Shown here: in pieces, positions 50,923 through 58,759 of the stretch
Layout of the letters: the number at the start of each line of letters is the position of its first letter
Position numbering within the stretch: the stretch's first letter is position 1
Origin: Limivivens sp934393555
GTDB taxonomy: Bacteria; Bacillota; Clostridia; Lachnospirales; Lachnospiraceae
Direction of reading: 5' to 3'
DNA: 64,000 bases
Assembly: GCA_934393555.1 (NCBI GenBank)
Contig: CAKRQP010000002.1
Coordinates: forward strand, 1-64,000
The notes under the pieces: model-generated
The model's database searches: none
The model's input: the letters and a program-made list of their open reading frames with translations, nothing else
What the model was told of the DNA's origin: nothing
Translations under genes and position numbers: made by a program

Positions 50923-52599
50923 TTACTCTTCTGACATTACATAACCTGCCAGGTTATAGGCGTGGTCGGAAATACGCTCCAGATTGCTGATGATATCCAG
51001 GAAAACCACACCGTTGGTGGGCTTACAGAGCTGTTTGGACAGACGCTCAATGTGCTGTTCACGAAGCTCTTCTTCCATGTTGTCAACCATATCCTCGTAT
51101 TTTACCACCTTGGTCGCATCTGTGATGTCCGAATGCTCTCTGGCGGACATGGCAAAAACAAAAGATTTTGTCACCAGATCCATGATCTGCTTCAGATCCT
51201 CCAAGGCCTGCTCGGAAAATTCGATCTTTGGTGTGCCGTCTTTTACATCCACCAGCTCTGCCACGTTTTCAATGTGATCGCCTACCCGTTCGATGTCACT
51301 GACGGAATAGAACAGATCGTTGACTACCATATGCTGATCCTCGGTAAGAGGAAGATTGCTGAGCTTCACGAGATACTCGGTGATGAGCTTCTCCATGTTA
51401 TTGATGGTATTTTCAACCTCATAGACCTTGTCGATCTTCTCTTTGTCATAGGAAAGTGCCGCATCAAAAGCCCGCTCCATATTTTCCTGAGTAATCCTTC
51501 CCATATGGACAACCTCATGGATGGCATTCTCAATAGCGAAAGCCGGCTCTTTAAGGATACGGGAATCCAGATGCTGCAGGGTGACGGTCTCCTCGTCCTT
51601 TTCTTCCTCTTCTCTTTCCGGCTCGTCCTTGATGAAAAATCCGGAAAGCTTTACCAGATAATTGGCAAAGGGGAACATCAGGATCGTCAGCACCACCTTA
51701 AAGCCTGTATGGAAGGTAGCGATACCTGCACTGTTGATCCCGTGGGAAGCAACGTCCGGAAACATCCGGAACAGAATGGTAAAGATCACAGAAAAGACCG
51801 TTACGCCGATCACGTTGAACAGCAGATGGATCATCGCTGCTCTCTTTGCCGTACGGTTGGTACCGATACTGGAAAGAAGGGCGGTGGAACAGGAACCGAT
51901 ATCGGATCCGAAGCTGATGAAAACTGCTGCGCTGATACCTACTGCTCCGCTGGAAGCAGCCAGTGTCTGAAGGATACCTACTGCTGCAGAGGAACTCTGC
52001 ATGATCACGGTAACGACAAAACCAAGGGCGATACCCAGAAGCGGATTCGCACCAAAAATAGCAAACAGCTCTTTGAAAGCCGGAAGTGCCGTATAGGATC
52101 TGGCAGAATCACCCATGAAATCCAGTCCGATAAACAGAAGACCAAGTCCGATGCAGATCTCACCGATGGTCTGCTTTTTCTCCTTCTTGGAAAACATAAG
52201 AAGGAAGGAACCGATAGCCACGATCAGCGGCGCATACAGGGACGGGGACAGGGTCTTAAAGGTATCACCCAGCTGGCCTAACGATACGATCCAGGCAGTG
52301 ATACAGGTACCGATGTTAGCACCCATGATGGGGCCGACTGCCTGGCTCAGATTCATGATGCCGGCATTGATGAAACCGATGATCATAACTGTGGTAGCTC
52401 CGCTGCTCTGGATCACAGCTGTGATCAGTGCTCCCACCAGAACGCCCACAAAGCGGTTGTTTGTCAGGATCCCCAGAAGCTTTCGCATCTGCTCTCCGGC
52501 ACACTTCTGCACACCGCCTGACATGCTGTGTACGCCGAACAGAAACATACCGAGACCGCCGGCAAACATAAACAGATTCTCAAGATCTTTGATCGTCAT
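50923..52599 (-). CDS. Na/Pi cotransporter family protein with PhoU-like domain
   Basis: 558 residues. The N-terminal part (1-310) holds two inverted Na_Pi_cotrans repeats with the QSSGATTVMIIGFINAG and MQSSSAAVGILQTLA signatures; the C-terminal 200 residues are a PhoU-type helical domain (RITQENMERAFDAAL, SDIERVGDHIENVAEL, LERISDHAYNLAGYV). Likely sodium-driven phosphate uptake under PhoU-type control. ATG at 52599 overlaps the mgsA stop (ATGA). Confidence 0.94.
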   Translation of the reverse strand: MTIKDLENLFMFAGGLGMFLFGVHSMSGGVQKCAGEQMRKLLGILTNNRFVGVLVGALITAVIQSSGATTVMIIGFINAGIMNLSQAVGPIMGANIGTCITAWIVSLGQLGDTFKTLSPSLYAPLIVAIGSFLLMFSKKEKKQTIGEICIGLGLLFIGLDFMGDSARSYTALPAFKELFAIFGANPLLGIALGFVVTVIMQSSSAAVGILQTLAASSGAVGISAAVFISFGSDIGSCSTALLSSIGTNRTAKRAAMIHLLFNVIGVTVFSVIFTILFRMFPDVASHGINSAGIATFHTGFKVVLTILMFPFANYLVKLSGFFIKDEPEREEEEKDEETVTLQHLDSRILKEPAFAIENAIHEVVHMGRITQENMERAFDAALSYDKEKIDKVYEVENTINNMEKLITEYLVKLSNLPLTEDQHMVVNDLFYSVSDIERVGDHIENVAELVDVKDGTPKIEFSEQALEDLKQIMDLVTKSFVFAMSAREHSDITDATKVVKYEDMVDNMEEELREQHIERLSKQLCKPTNGVVFLDIISNLERISDHAYNLAGYVMSEE

Positions 52600-52988
52600 A
52601 CTTGTTCTCTCCATTCCAGATCGCCATTTGCCAGACCAAGGATCAGGGATTCCGCCGTCGCGATATTCGTCGCAATGGGGATATTGTAATTATCACAGGC
52701 ACGACAGATAGCGTCAATGCTGGGTTCCTTGGGGCTGTTCAGAAGCGGATTGTAAAAAAAGATTACCATATCCATCTCATTTCTTGCGATCATCTCCACA
52801 AACTGTTTTTCTCCTCCGATGCTCCCCGGCAGAAATTTGTGTACGTGAAGCTTTGTCACTTCTTCGATCCTTCTGCCCGTGGTGCCAGTCGCGTATAGTT
52901 CATGTTTTTCCAAAATTCTTTTGTAGGCAAGGCAGAAGTCTTCCATCAGACTTTTCTTTGAATTATGAGCAATCAACCCAATATTCAT
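52596..52988 (-). CDS. mgsA: Methylglyoxal synthase
   Basis: Turns dihydroxyacetone phosphate into methylglyoxal and phosphate, a bypass that releases phosphate when glycolysis is phosphate-limited. The 130-residue protein has IGLIAHNSKK, ATGTTGRRI, FLPGSIGGEKQ with the phosphate-site GGxxQ, MVIFFYNPL and the substrate-site NIPIATNIATAE. Overlap with a Na/Pi cotransporter gene fits a shared theme of phosphate supply. Confidence 0.95.
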   Translation of the reverse strand: MNIGLIAHNSKKSLMEDFCLAYKRILEKHELYATGTTGRRIEEVTKLHVHKFLPGSIGGEKQFVEMIARNEMDMVIFFYNPLLNSPKEPSIDAICRACDNYNIPIATNIATAESLILGLANGDLEWREQV

Positions 52989-53085
52989 TCTTTTCCCTCC
53001 AGACTGAATTTAACCCGTTGTCATACAGATCTGATAATCTAAGGTGCCTTGCAGAGGTTCTGTATTCACCAGGCCATTTGATTTG

Positions 53086-53115
53086 ATTATAACATAGATA
53101 TTATGAAAATAACAA
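53086..53115 (-). promoter_or_regulatory. SigmaA-type promoter of mgsA-Na/Pi operon
   Basis: Minus strand TTGTTA (53110-53115), 18-bp spacer, TATAAT (53086-53091), about 100 bp before mgsA. Confidence 0.7.
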
Positions 53116-53216
53116 TCATTTTCTCGATTTTTGTAAAAATATGTCAAACGGCAGGAAATTCTGACAGCGGATGATTTTTCCAGTTTAAGTCTGTCTGTTT
53201 TTCATATACTAAAACT

Positions 53217-53233
53217 GCAATGAAACATTGCAC
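53217..53233 (+). promoter_or_regulatory. Hairpin in the SASP leader
   Basis: TGCAATG-AAA-CATTGCA, a perfect 7-bp stem with a three-base loop, 55 bp before the spore protein start. Upstream, CATATACTA at 53203-53211 resembles a sigma-G -10 box, but no clear -35 partner was found. Confidence 0.5.
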
Positions 53234-53287
53234 AGGCAGTAACGAAAACAATCCAAAGAATCATAAAGTACAAGGAGGCGTTTTATC

Positions 53288-53536
53288 ATGGCAAATCGTT
53301 CATCTAACACAACCGCAGTCCCGGAAGCAAAAAGTGCCCTGGATCGTTTCAAAATGGAAGTCGCCGGCGAACTGGGTGTTCCCTTAACCGACGGATACAA
53401 CGGAAACCTGACTTCCCGTCAGAATGGTTCTGTCGGCGGCTATATGGTCAAAAAGATGATCGAAGCACAGGAACGGCAGATGTCCGGACAGAACAGCATG
53501 GGCAGCCAGAGCGGCATGGGCGGCTCCCAGATGTAA
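53288..53536 (+). CDS. Alpha/beta-type small acid-soluble spore protein
   Basis: Coats and protects spore DNA. The 82-residue protein has the family core EAKSALDRFKMEVAGELGVP, the GPR protease cut region near KMEVAGEL, and GNLTSRQNGSVGGYMVKKMIEAQ. A Met/Gly/Ser/Gln-rich tail (SGQNSMGSQSGMGGSQM) extends it. Strong AAGGAGG ribosome site. Marks the organism as a spore former. Confidence 0.95.
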   Translation: MANRSSNTTAVPEAKSALDRFKMEVAGELGVPLTDGYNGNLTSRQNGSVGGYMVKKMIEAQERQMSGQNSMGSQSGMGGSQM

Positions 53537-53563
53537 GTCTTGCCGGAAAAACAGGCAAAAAAA

Positions 53564-53600
53564 CAGGAGCGGGGAAAATTTCTCCGCTCCTGGCTTTTTT
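53564..53600 (+). terminator. Bidirectional terminator between SASP and DUF6465 genes
   Basis: Stem CAGGAGCGG.GAAA/TTTC.CCGCTCCTG at 53564-53592, then GGCTTTTTT on the plus strand and a run of T on the minus strand (opposite AAAAAAA). Confidence 0.9.
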
Positions 53601-53605
53601 GTATC

Positions 53606-54004
53606 TTACAGCTCTACGCTTCCTGTCACATCGCCGTTTACAACATAGTAGGCTTTGTTCTCTTCCGGCTTCAGATAAACCGTGATGGAAGTGATCGTTT
53701 TCTCACCGCTGGCTTTCTTTGCTGCCTCTACGATATCAGCGCTGTTAAGCTCTTTTCCGAGATACTGAAGATATACAGACTCCTTTACAGCAGTCTTTCT
53801 GGTTCTCTTCTCAGCAGTCTTTTTCTCAGCGGTCTTCTTTACTTCGCTCTTCACCTCTTCAGCTTTGGATACTGCTTTTTCTGCAACTTCGGCAACCGTC
53901 TTTACCGTTTCCTCAACTACCGGTTCTGCTGCTTTCTTTGCAGTTGCTGCAGCTTTCTTAACCGTCTCTTTTGCAGTCGTCTTTACACTTCTTGAGCCTC
54001 TCAT
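53606..54004 (-). CDS. DUF6465 family protein, Lys/Ala-rich N-terminus
   Basis: 132 residues. The first 75 are a low-complexity Lys-Ala-Glu-Val region (VKKAAATAKKAAEPVVEETV) like histone-H1-type tails; the last 55 form a small domain (SVYLQYLGKELNSADIVEAA, YLKPEENKAYYVVNGDVTGS) that I recall as DUF6465, common in Lachnospiraceae. Function unknown; nucleic-acid binding by the tail is possible. ATG 54004 follows GAGGAGG. Confidence 0.8.
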   Translation of the reverse strand: MRGSRSVKTTAKETVKKAAATAKKAAEPVVEETVKTVAEVAEKAVSKAEEVKSEVKKTAEKKTAEKRTRKTAVKESVYLQYLGKELNSADIVEAAKKASGEKTITSITVYLKPEENKAYYVVNGDVTGSVEL

Positions 54005-54129
54005 AATATTCCTCCTCACAAATCCTTGTGTCCTGGCTTTCCTCTGTCAGCCGTCCTGTACATCTGTCTGTAAGGCCAGAACCATCATTTGACATGGTTC
54101 ATGATACCCCTATTTTTCAAAAAAGGCAA

Positions 54130-56184
54130 CTATAAATTCAACATTCCATCCTCAAGATGGGTCGTTTTCATCATTTTTTTAAAAAGCGGACTGTCTTTTG
54201 ACAAAAATTTGTCATTTTTTTCCATAATAAATGCTGCCGTGTCACTGGCTTCTTTCAGGATCGCCGCATCCTGGAAAATATCTCCCAGCTTAAAATCCAG
54301 GATCCCGCTCTGCCGGATACCAAAAAGATCACCGGGTCCACGAAGCTTCAGATCCTCCTCTGCGATATAAAAACCGTCGTTGGAGCGGTTCAGGATACCC
54401 AGACGTTCTTTTGTTTTCTTTCCGTCATTTCCGTACATCAGAATACAATAGGACTGAAAGCCGCCCCGTCCCACCCGGCCACGGAGCTGATGGAGCTGGG
54501 CCAGTCCAAAGCGTTCGGCATTCTCGATCATCATAACGGTAGCATTGGGGACATTGACCCCTACCTCCACTACCGTAGTAGAGACCAGTACCTGGATCTC
54601 GTTTTTCAGAAAACGCTCCATGATCTCGTTTTTCTCTTTGGGCTTCATCTTGCCGTGAAGATATTCCACCTGGATAAAGGCCGGCAGTCGTTCCTTCAGA
54701 CGGGCGGCATATTCGATGACATTCTCCGCCTCCATCGCCTCACTCTCTTCCACCATGGGGCAGATCACATAGGCCTGACGTCCTTCTTCCACCTGTTTTC
54801 TGATAAACGCGTACGCCTTCTCCCGGTAACTGGTATCCACCACACAGTTTTTGATCGGCAGCCGGTTGGCAGGCAGTTCATTGACAATGGAAATGTCCAG
54901 ATCTCCGTACAGGATCACAGCCAGTGTCCGCGGGATCGGTGTCGCACTCATGACGACCGTATGCGGCATAATGCCCTTCTGGCTCAATGCCTCTCTCTGG
55001 CGCACCCCAAACCGGTGCTGTTCGTCCGTTATAACCACAGCCAGCTTTTTATAATGAACTTTTTCCTGGATCAGTGCATGTGTTCCGACGATGATATCCG
55101 CTTCCTGGTTTTCAATCCGTTCATAAGCCAGCCGTTTCTGTCTGGCAGTCATGGATCCGGTCAAAAGCTCCGTACGGTAAGGAAGGTGCATCCTCTCCAC
55201 CAGAGAAAGGATCGATTCATAATGCTGTCTTGCCAGAACCTCCGTCGGAACCATGATCGCTCCCTGACAGCCATTCTCTGCAGCCAGAAAAAGAGCCAGC
55301 TCTGCCAGGATCGTTTTTCCGGATCCCACGTCTCCCTGGATCAGCCTGGCGGTGACATCCTGTGAAGTCAGATTTTTCTCCAGCTCCTTCCAGACCTTTT
55401 GCTGGGCACCGGTCAGGGTAAAGGGCAGGTTTTCAATCACCTCCTGGATCCGTTCTTTTTTTTCCAGAAGAAACGAAGGTCTGACCTTTTCCCGGCCGTC
55501 TTTCAGATTCCGTACCGCCAGAATAAACAGGAGAAATTCATCAAAGACCAGCCGGTGTCTCGCCAGACGCATGCTGTGTTCATCTTTTGGAAAATGGATT
55601 TCTTCTATTGCATAATTATATTCCGCCAGATTGTATTTATGGCGGATCTCCTCCGGAAGATATTCCTTCTCCAGTTCCGCGCCGTCCAGAGCCTGGCGGA
55701 TGGCTTTCTGAAGCATTTTTGTGGTAAGGCCTTCGGTTAAAGGATAGACCGGCTGAAGTCTCCCCCGGAGCTTCTCATACTCTTCCATACGAAAAACAGC
55801 AGGCTGCTCCAGGAACATCTGCTGTCTTTTTCGTATGATCTTTCCTCTGAATACATAACGGCTTCCTGAGACAAGGCTGGATTTCAGGTACGGCATATTG
55901 TACCAGGTCACCTGTATCGTTCCGGTACCGTCCCGGATGACTCCTGTCACCACGGTGAGATGCCGGACCCTGCGCAGATTTAAGGGAGACACAATCTCTC
56001 CATAAAAAGCGCCTGTATTCTTATCATAAATCTCCCCGAGAGGCGTAACGGGCTCGTAGCTTTCATAACCTCTCGGGTAATCGTGAAGAAGATCTCCTAT
56101 ATCCGAAATGCCCGCCCGCTCAAAGACCGCTTTTGTCTTTTCTCCGATCCCTTTCAGAGAATCGATGGGTGACATTTCATTCAT
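54130..56184 (-). CDS. recG: ATP-dependent DNA helicase RecG
   Basis: Branch-migrating helicase for stalled forks and Holliday junctions. 684 residues: N-terminal wedge/OB domain (GTIQVTWYNMPYLKSSLVSG), helicase motif I RLIQGDVGSGKT, DEQH box (VVITDEQHRFGVRQR), motif III VMSATPIPRTLA, and C-terminal motifs STTVVEVGVNVPNAT and LHQLRGRVGRGGFQSYC. Follows fakA by 12 bp in the rpmB-yloU-yloV-recG neighbourhood known from B. subtilis. Confidence 0.97.
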   Translation of the reverse strand: MNEMSPIDSLKGIGEKTKAVFERAGISDIGDLLHDYPRGYESYEPVTPLGEIYDKNTGAFYGEIVSPLNLRRVRHLTVVTGVIRDGTGTIQVTWYNMPYLKSSLVSGSRYVFRGKIIRKRQQMFLEQPAVFRMEEYEKLRGRLQPVYPLTEGLTTKMLQKAIRQALDGAELEKEYLPEEIRHKYNLAEYNYAIEEIHFPKDEHSMRLARHRLVFDEFLLFILAVRNLKDGREKVRPSFLLEKKERIQEVIENLPFTLTGAQQKVWKELEKNLTSQDVTARLIQGDVGSGKTILAELALFLAAENGCQGAIMVPTEVLARQHYESILSLVERMHLPYRTELLTGSMTARQKRLAYERIENQEADIIVGTHALIQEKVHYKKLAVVITDEQHRFGVRQREALSQKGIMPHTVVMSATPIPRTLAVILYGDLDISIVNELPANRLPIKNCVVDTSYREKAYAFIRKQVEEGRQAYVICPMVEESEAMEAENVIEYAARLKERLPAFIQVEYLHGKMKPKEKNEIMERFLKNEIQVLVSTTVVEVGVNVPNATVMMIENAERFGLAQLHQLRGRVGRGGFQSYCILMYGNDGKKTKERLGILNRSNDGFYIAEEDLKLRGPGDLFGIRQSGILDFKLGDIFQDAAILKEASDTAAFIMEKNDKFLSKDSPLFKKMMKTTHLEDGMLNL

Positions 56185-56196
56185 TTCATTTTCCTC

Positions 56197-57858
56197 TTAT
56201 TCAACAGAAATCACATAATAATAAATGGGCTGACCACCAGAATAGATCTCCACATCACAGCCGGAATAAAGCTCCATGATCTCATTTCCCAGTTGATTGG
56301 CTGTTTCCTCGTCAATGTCTGCGCCATAATAAATACTGATCAGTTCTGTATCATCATCTGCCATGGCTGCAAGCATATCCTTGGTCACGTCGGAAAGCTT
56401 CCTGCCAACGGAAAGGATCGAGTGGTCACCGATTCCCATATAATCCCCTTCATGGATCTCTTTGTCATCGATATGGGTGTCACGGACTGCATAGGTGACC
56501 TCGCCGGTCTTCACATGCTGGATCTCTTCCAGCATCGCTGCTTCATTCTCTTCCGGCGTCCGTTCCGGATTATAATTGATCACAGCTGTGATACCCTGAG
56601 GAACGGTCTTGGTCGGGATCACGAAGATCTTTTTGTCCTTGGTCAGAGCCTTGGCCTGGTTGGCTGCGAGGATCACGTTTTTATTATTCGGGAAAATGAA
56701 GACATGATCCGCATTGACCTTGTCGATGGCACTGAGCATATCCTCCGTACTGGGGTTCATGGTCTGTCCGCCCTCGATCAGACAGTCTACGCCAAGTCCC
56801 TTGAAGATCTCGCCAATGCCTTCTCCGATCGATACAGAAATGAAACCGCATTCCTTCTTCGGCTCTTTCTTTTTCTCTTCTTCTGCCTGCTGGGCAGCCA
56901 GTTTTTCCGCATCCTTGATCAGCTTCTCGTGATGCTCTTCGCGCATGTTGTCGATCTTCATCCGTGAGAGTGCTCCATAAGTCAGTGCACGGGAGATCGC
57001 TTTGCCAGGGTCGTTTGTATGTACATGGACCTTGACAATATCCTCATCTGCCACCAGTACGATCGAATCTCCGATAGACATCAGGAATTCTTTAAAATCA
57101 TGCTCGGTCTCTTCACTCATGGGTTTTTCCAGCAGGATGATAAATTCCGTACAGTAGCCGAATTTGATCTCTTTTTCTTCGATCTGTGTCTGGGATATGG
57201 AAACACCTGTACTCTTCTTTTCAACGGTGTATTCAACCTCTTTTCCCTTGAATACATCCAGAGCGCCTTTGATCACCTGCATCAGACCCTGTCCGCCGGA
57301 ATCCACAACGCCTGCCTCCCTCAGGACAGGAAGCATCTCCGGGGTCCTGGCAAGAACGGCATCACCCTCTGCCACAATGGCCTCCAGCATCTCTTCCAGC
57401 TCCACACCTTCCTGCGCCAGCTCGGATGCTTTCTCTGCCATGCCTCTGGCAACTGTCAGGATCGTTCCTTCCTTCGGTTTCATAACTGCCTTATATGCAG
57501 TCTCCACAGCCTTTTCAAAAGCCTCTGCCAGGATCGGCGCATCGATCTCATCGTACTTCTTGATCCCCTTGGTAAAACCACGGAGAAGCTGGGACAGGAT
57601 GACACCGGAGTTTCCGCGGGCGCCTCTTAAGGATCCGGAGGAAATTGCCTTGCACAGGGGCTCCATTTCCGGGTTCTCCAGAGAAGCCACCTCTTTTGCG
57701 GCAGATGTGATCGTCAGCGTCATGTTGGTACCGGTATCTCCATCCGGAACCGGGAATACATTCAGCTCATTGATCCATTCTTTATTGGCCTCCAGGTTCT
57801 TGGCACCGCCCAGAAACATTTTAGCGCAGAGCGCGGCGTTTATCGTTTTGATCTCCAA
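56197..57858 (-). CDS. Fatty acid kinase catalytic subunit FakA-like (YloV, DAK2 domain)
   Basis: 553 residues. N-terminal DAK2/DhaL domain with ELNVFPVPDGDTGTNMTLT and GARGNSGVILSQLLRGF binds ATP and Mg; a central region and C-terminal DegV-like part follow. In Staphylococcus FakA phosphorylates fatty acids carried by FakB. The frame opens with TTG at 57858, with GGAGG at 9 nt. No fakB is in the window. Confidence 0.92.
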   Translation of the reverse strand: MEIKTINAALCAKMFLGGAKNLEANKEWINELNVFPVPDGDTGTNMTLTITSAAKEVASLENPEMEPLCKAISSGSLRGARGNSGVILSQLLRGFTKGIKKYDEIDAPILAEAFEKAVETAYKAVMKPKEGTILTVARGMAEKASELAQEGVELEEMLEAIVAEGDAVLARTPEMLPVLREAGVVDSGGQGLMQVIKGALDVFKGKEVEYTVEKKSTGVSISQTQIEEKEIKFGYCTEFIILLEKPMSEETEHDFKEFLMSIGDSIVLVADEDIVKVHVHTNDPGKAISRALTYGALSRMKIDNMREEHHEKLIKDAEKLAAQQAEEEKKKEPKKECGFISVSIGEGIGEIFKGLGVDCLIEGGQTMNPSTEDMLSAIDKVNADHVFIFPNNKNVILAANQAKALTKDKKIFVIPTKTVPQGITAVINYNPERTPEENEAAMLEEIQHVKTGEVTYAVRDTHIDDKEIHEGDYMGIGDHSILSVGRKLSDVTKDMLAAMADDDTELISIYYGADIDEETANQLGNEIMELYSGCDVEIYSGGQPIYYYVISVE

Positions 57859-57878
57859 AATCTTGTTCCTCCTTACAA

Positions 57879-58235
57879 TCAGTCAATCGGCCTTACGCCT
57901 TCAACGAAAACGTTGATGTCCTTGATCTCCATGCCGGTGAATTCTTCCACCTTATATTTCACATTGCTGAACAGGTTGTCTGCCACAGCAGAGATGCTTA
58001 CACCATAAGCAACGATCACATGAAAATCCAATGAAATTTTATTATCCTCCAGCGTGACATTGATGCCATGCTTTAAACTGTCCTTTTTCAAGAGTTTTAC
58101 CAGGCCGTCCTTTACGTTGACGGTTGCCATGCCGACGATGCCGAAACACTCTACAGCCACACTGCCTGCATAGGTGGCGATGACATCTGTATCGATCAGG
58201 ATAGATCCAAGCTCTGTATTCATACGTCCCTTCAT
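57879..58235 (-). CDS. Asp23/Gls24 family protein (YloU)
   Basis: 118-residue alkaline-shock-type protein, TDVIATYAGSVAVECFGIVGM near the start and VKYKVEEFTGMEIKDINVFVEGVR at the end (given in part). YloU is usually encoded directly before fakA, as here. Often membrane-linked envelope stress factor; precise role unknown. Strong GGAGG site. Divergent from rpmB. Confidence 0.92.
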   Translation of the reverse strand: MKGRMNTELGSILIDTDVIATYAGSVAVECFGIVGMATVNVKDGLVKLLKKDSLKHGINVTLEDNKISLDFHVIVAYGVSISAVADNLFSNVKYKVEEFTGMEIKDINVFVEGVRPID

Positions 58236-58354
58236 ATCCGTACCTCCTCTTACTTCTTTTAAACATACTTGTTTCTTATTATACCCTGTTTTTGCTTAAA
58301 TGGGAACAATATTTTTTGTTTTTTAAAATTTTTATCCATTTTTTCATTTTATGC

Positions 58355-58383
58355 TTGCAAAACGGACAGACTTCTGTTAAAAT
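58355..58383 (+). promoter_or_regulatory. SigmaA-type promoter of rpmB
   Basis: TTGCAA (58355-58360), 17-bp spacer, TAAAAT (58378-58383). Confidence 0.75.
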
Positions 58384-58444
58384 ACCAATTGTTGCAAGTC
58401 TGCTGTCAGGATGGCAGGCGAAATTTTGATAAGGAGGTGCAGTC

Positions 58445-58633
58445 ATGGCTAGATGTGCTGTTTGTGATAAGGGTGCTCATTTCGGAATCAAAGTGAGTCA
58501 TTCTCATAGAAGATCCAATAAAATGTGGAAATCCAACATTAAATCTGTTCGCGTTAAAACCGCCAACGGTGGGGTTCAGAAAATGTACGTTTGTACTTCC
58601 TGCCTGAAATCCGGTAAAGTAGAGAGAGCTTAA
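58445..58633 (+). CDS. rpmB: 50S ribosomal protein L28
   Basis: 62 residues, with two CxxC pairs (MARCAVCDKG and YVCTSCLKSG), the zinc-binding form of L28. Preceded by AAGGAGG and its own promoter, followed by a terminator; divergent from yloU-fakA-recG as in other Firmicutes. Confidence 0.97.
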   Translation: MARCAVCDKGAHFGIKVSHSHRRSNKMWKSNIKSVRVKTANGGVQKMYVCTSCLKSGKVERA

Positions 58634-58660
58634 TCGCTTTTGATAGAATGGATGATGATT

Positions 58661-58692
58661 GCCGCTGTTCTGTAATGGAACAGCGGTTTTTT
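58661..58692 (+). terminator. Terminator of rpmB
   Basis: Stem CCGCTGTTC/GAACAGCGG followed by TTTTTTG. Confidence 0.9.
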
Positions 58693-58698
58693 GTGCTG

Positions 58699-58741
58699 AA
58701 AAACCCTGCCGGAACAGCCTGTGAAAACTGTTCCGGCAGGT
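58699..58741 (-). terminator. Terminator of the DUF2207 gene
   Basis: Stem CCTGCCGGAACAG/CTGTTCCGGCAGG (58704-58741), followed on the minus strand by GTTTTTC. Confidence 0.9.
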
Positions 58742-58759
58742 TCCTTTCTGAAACTTTGT

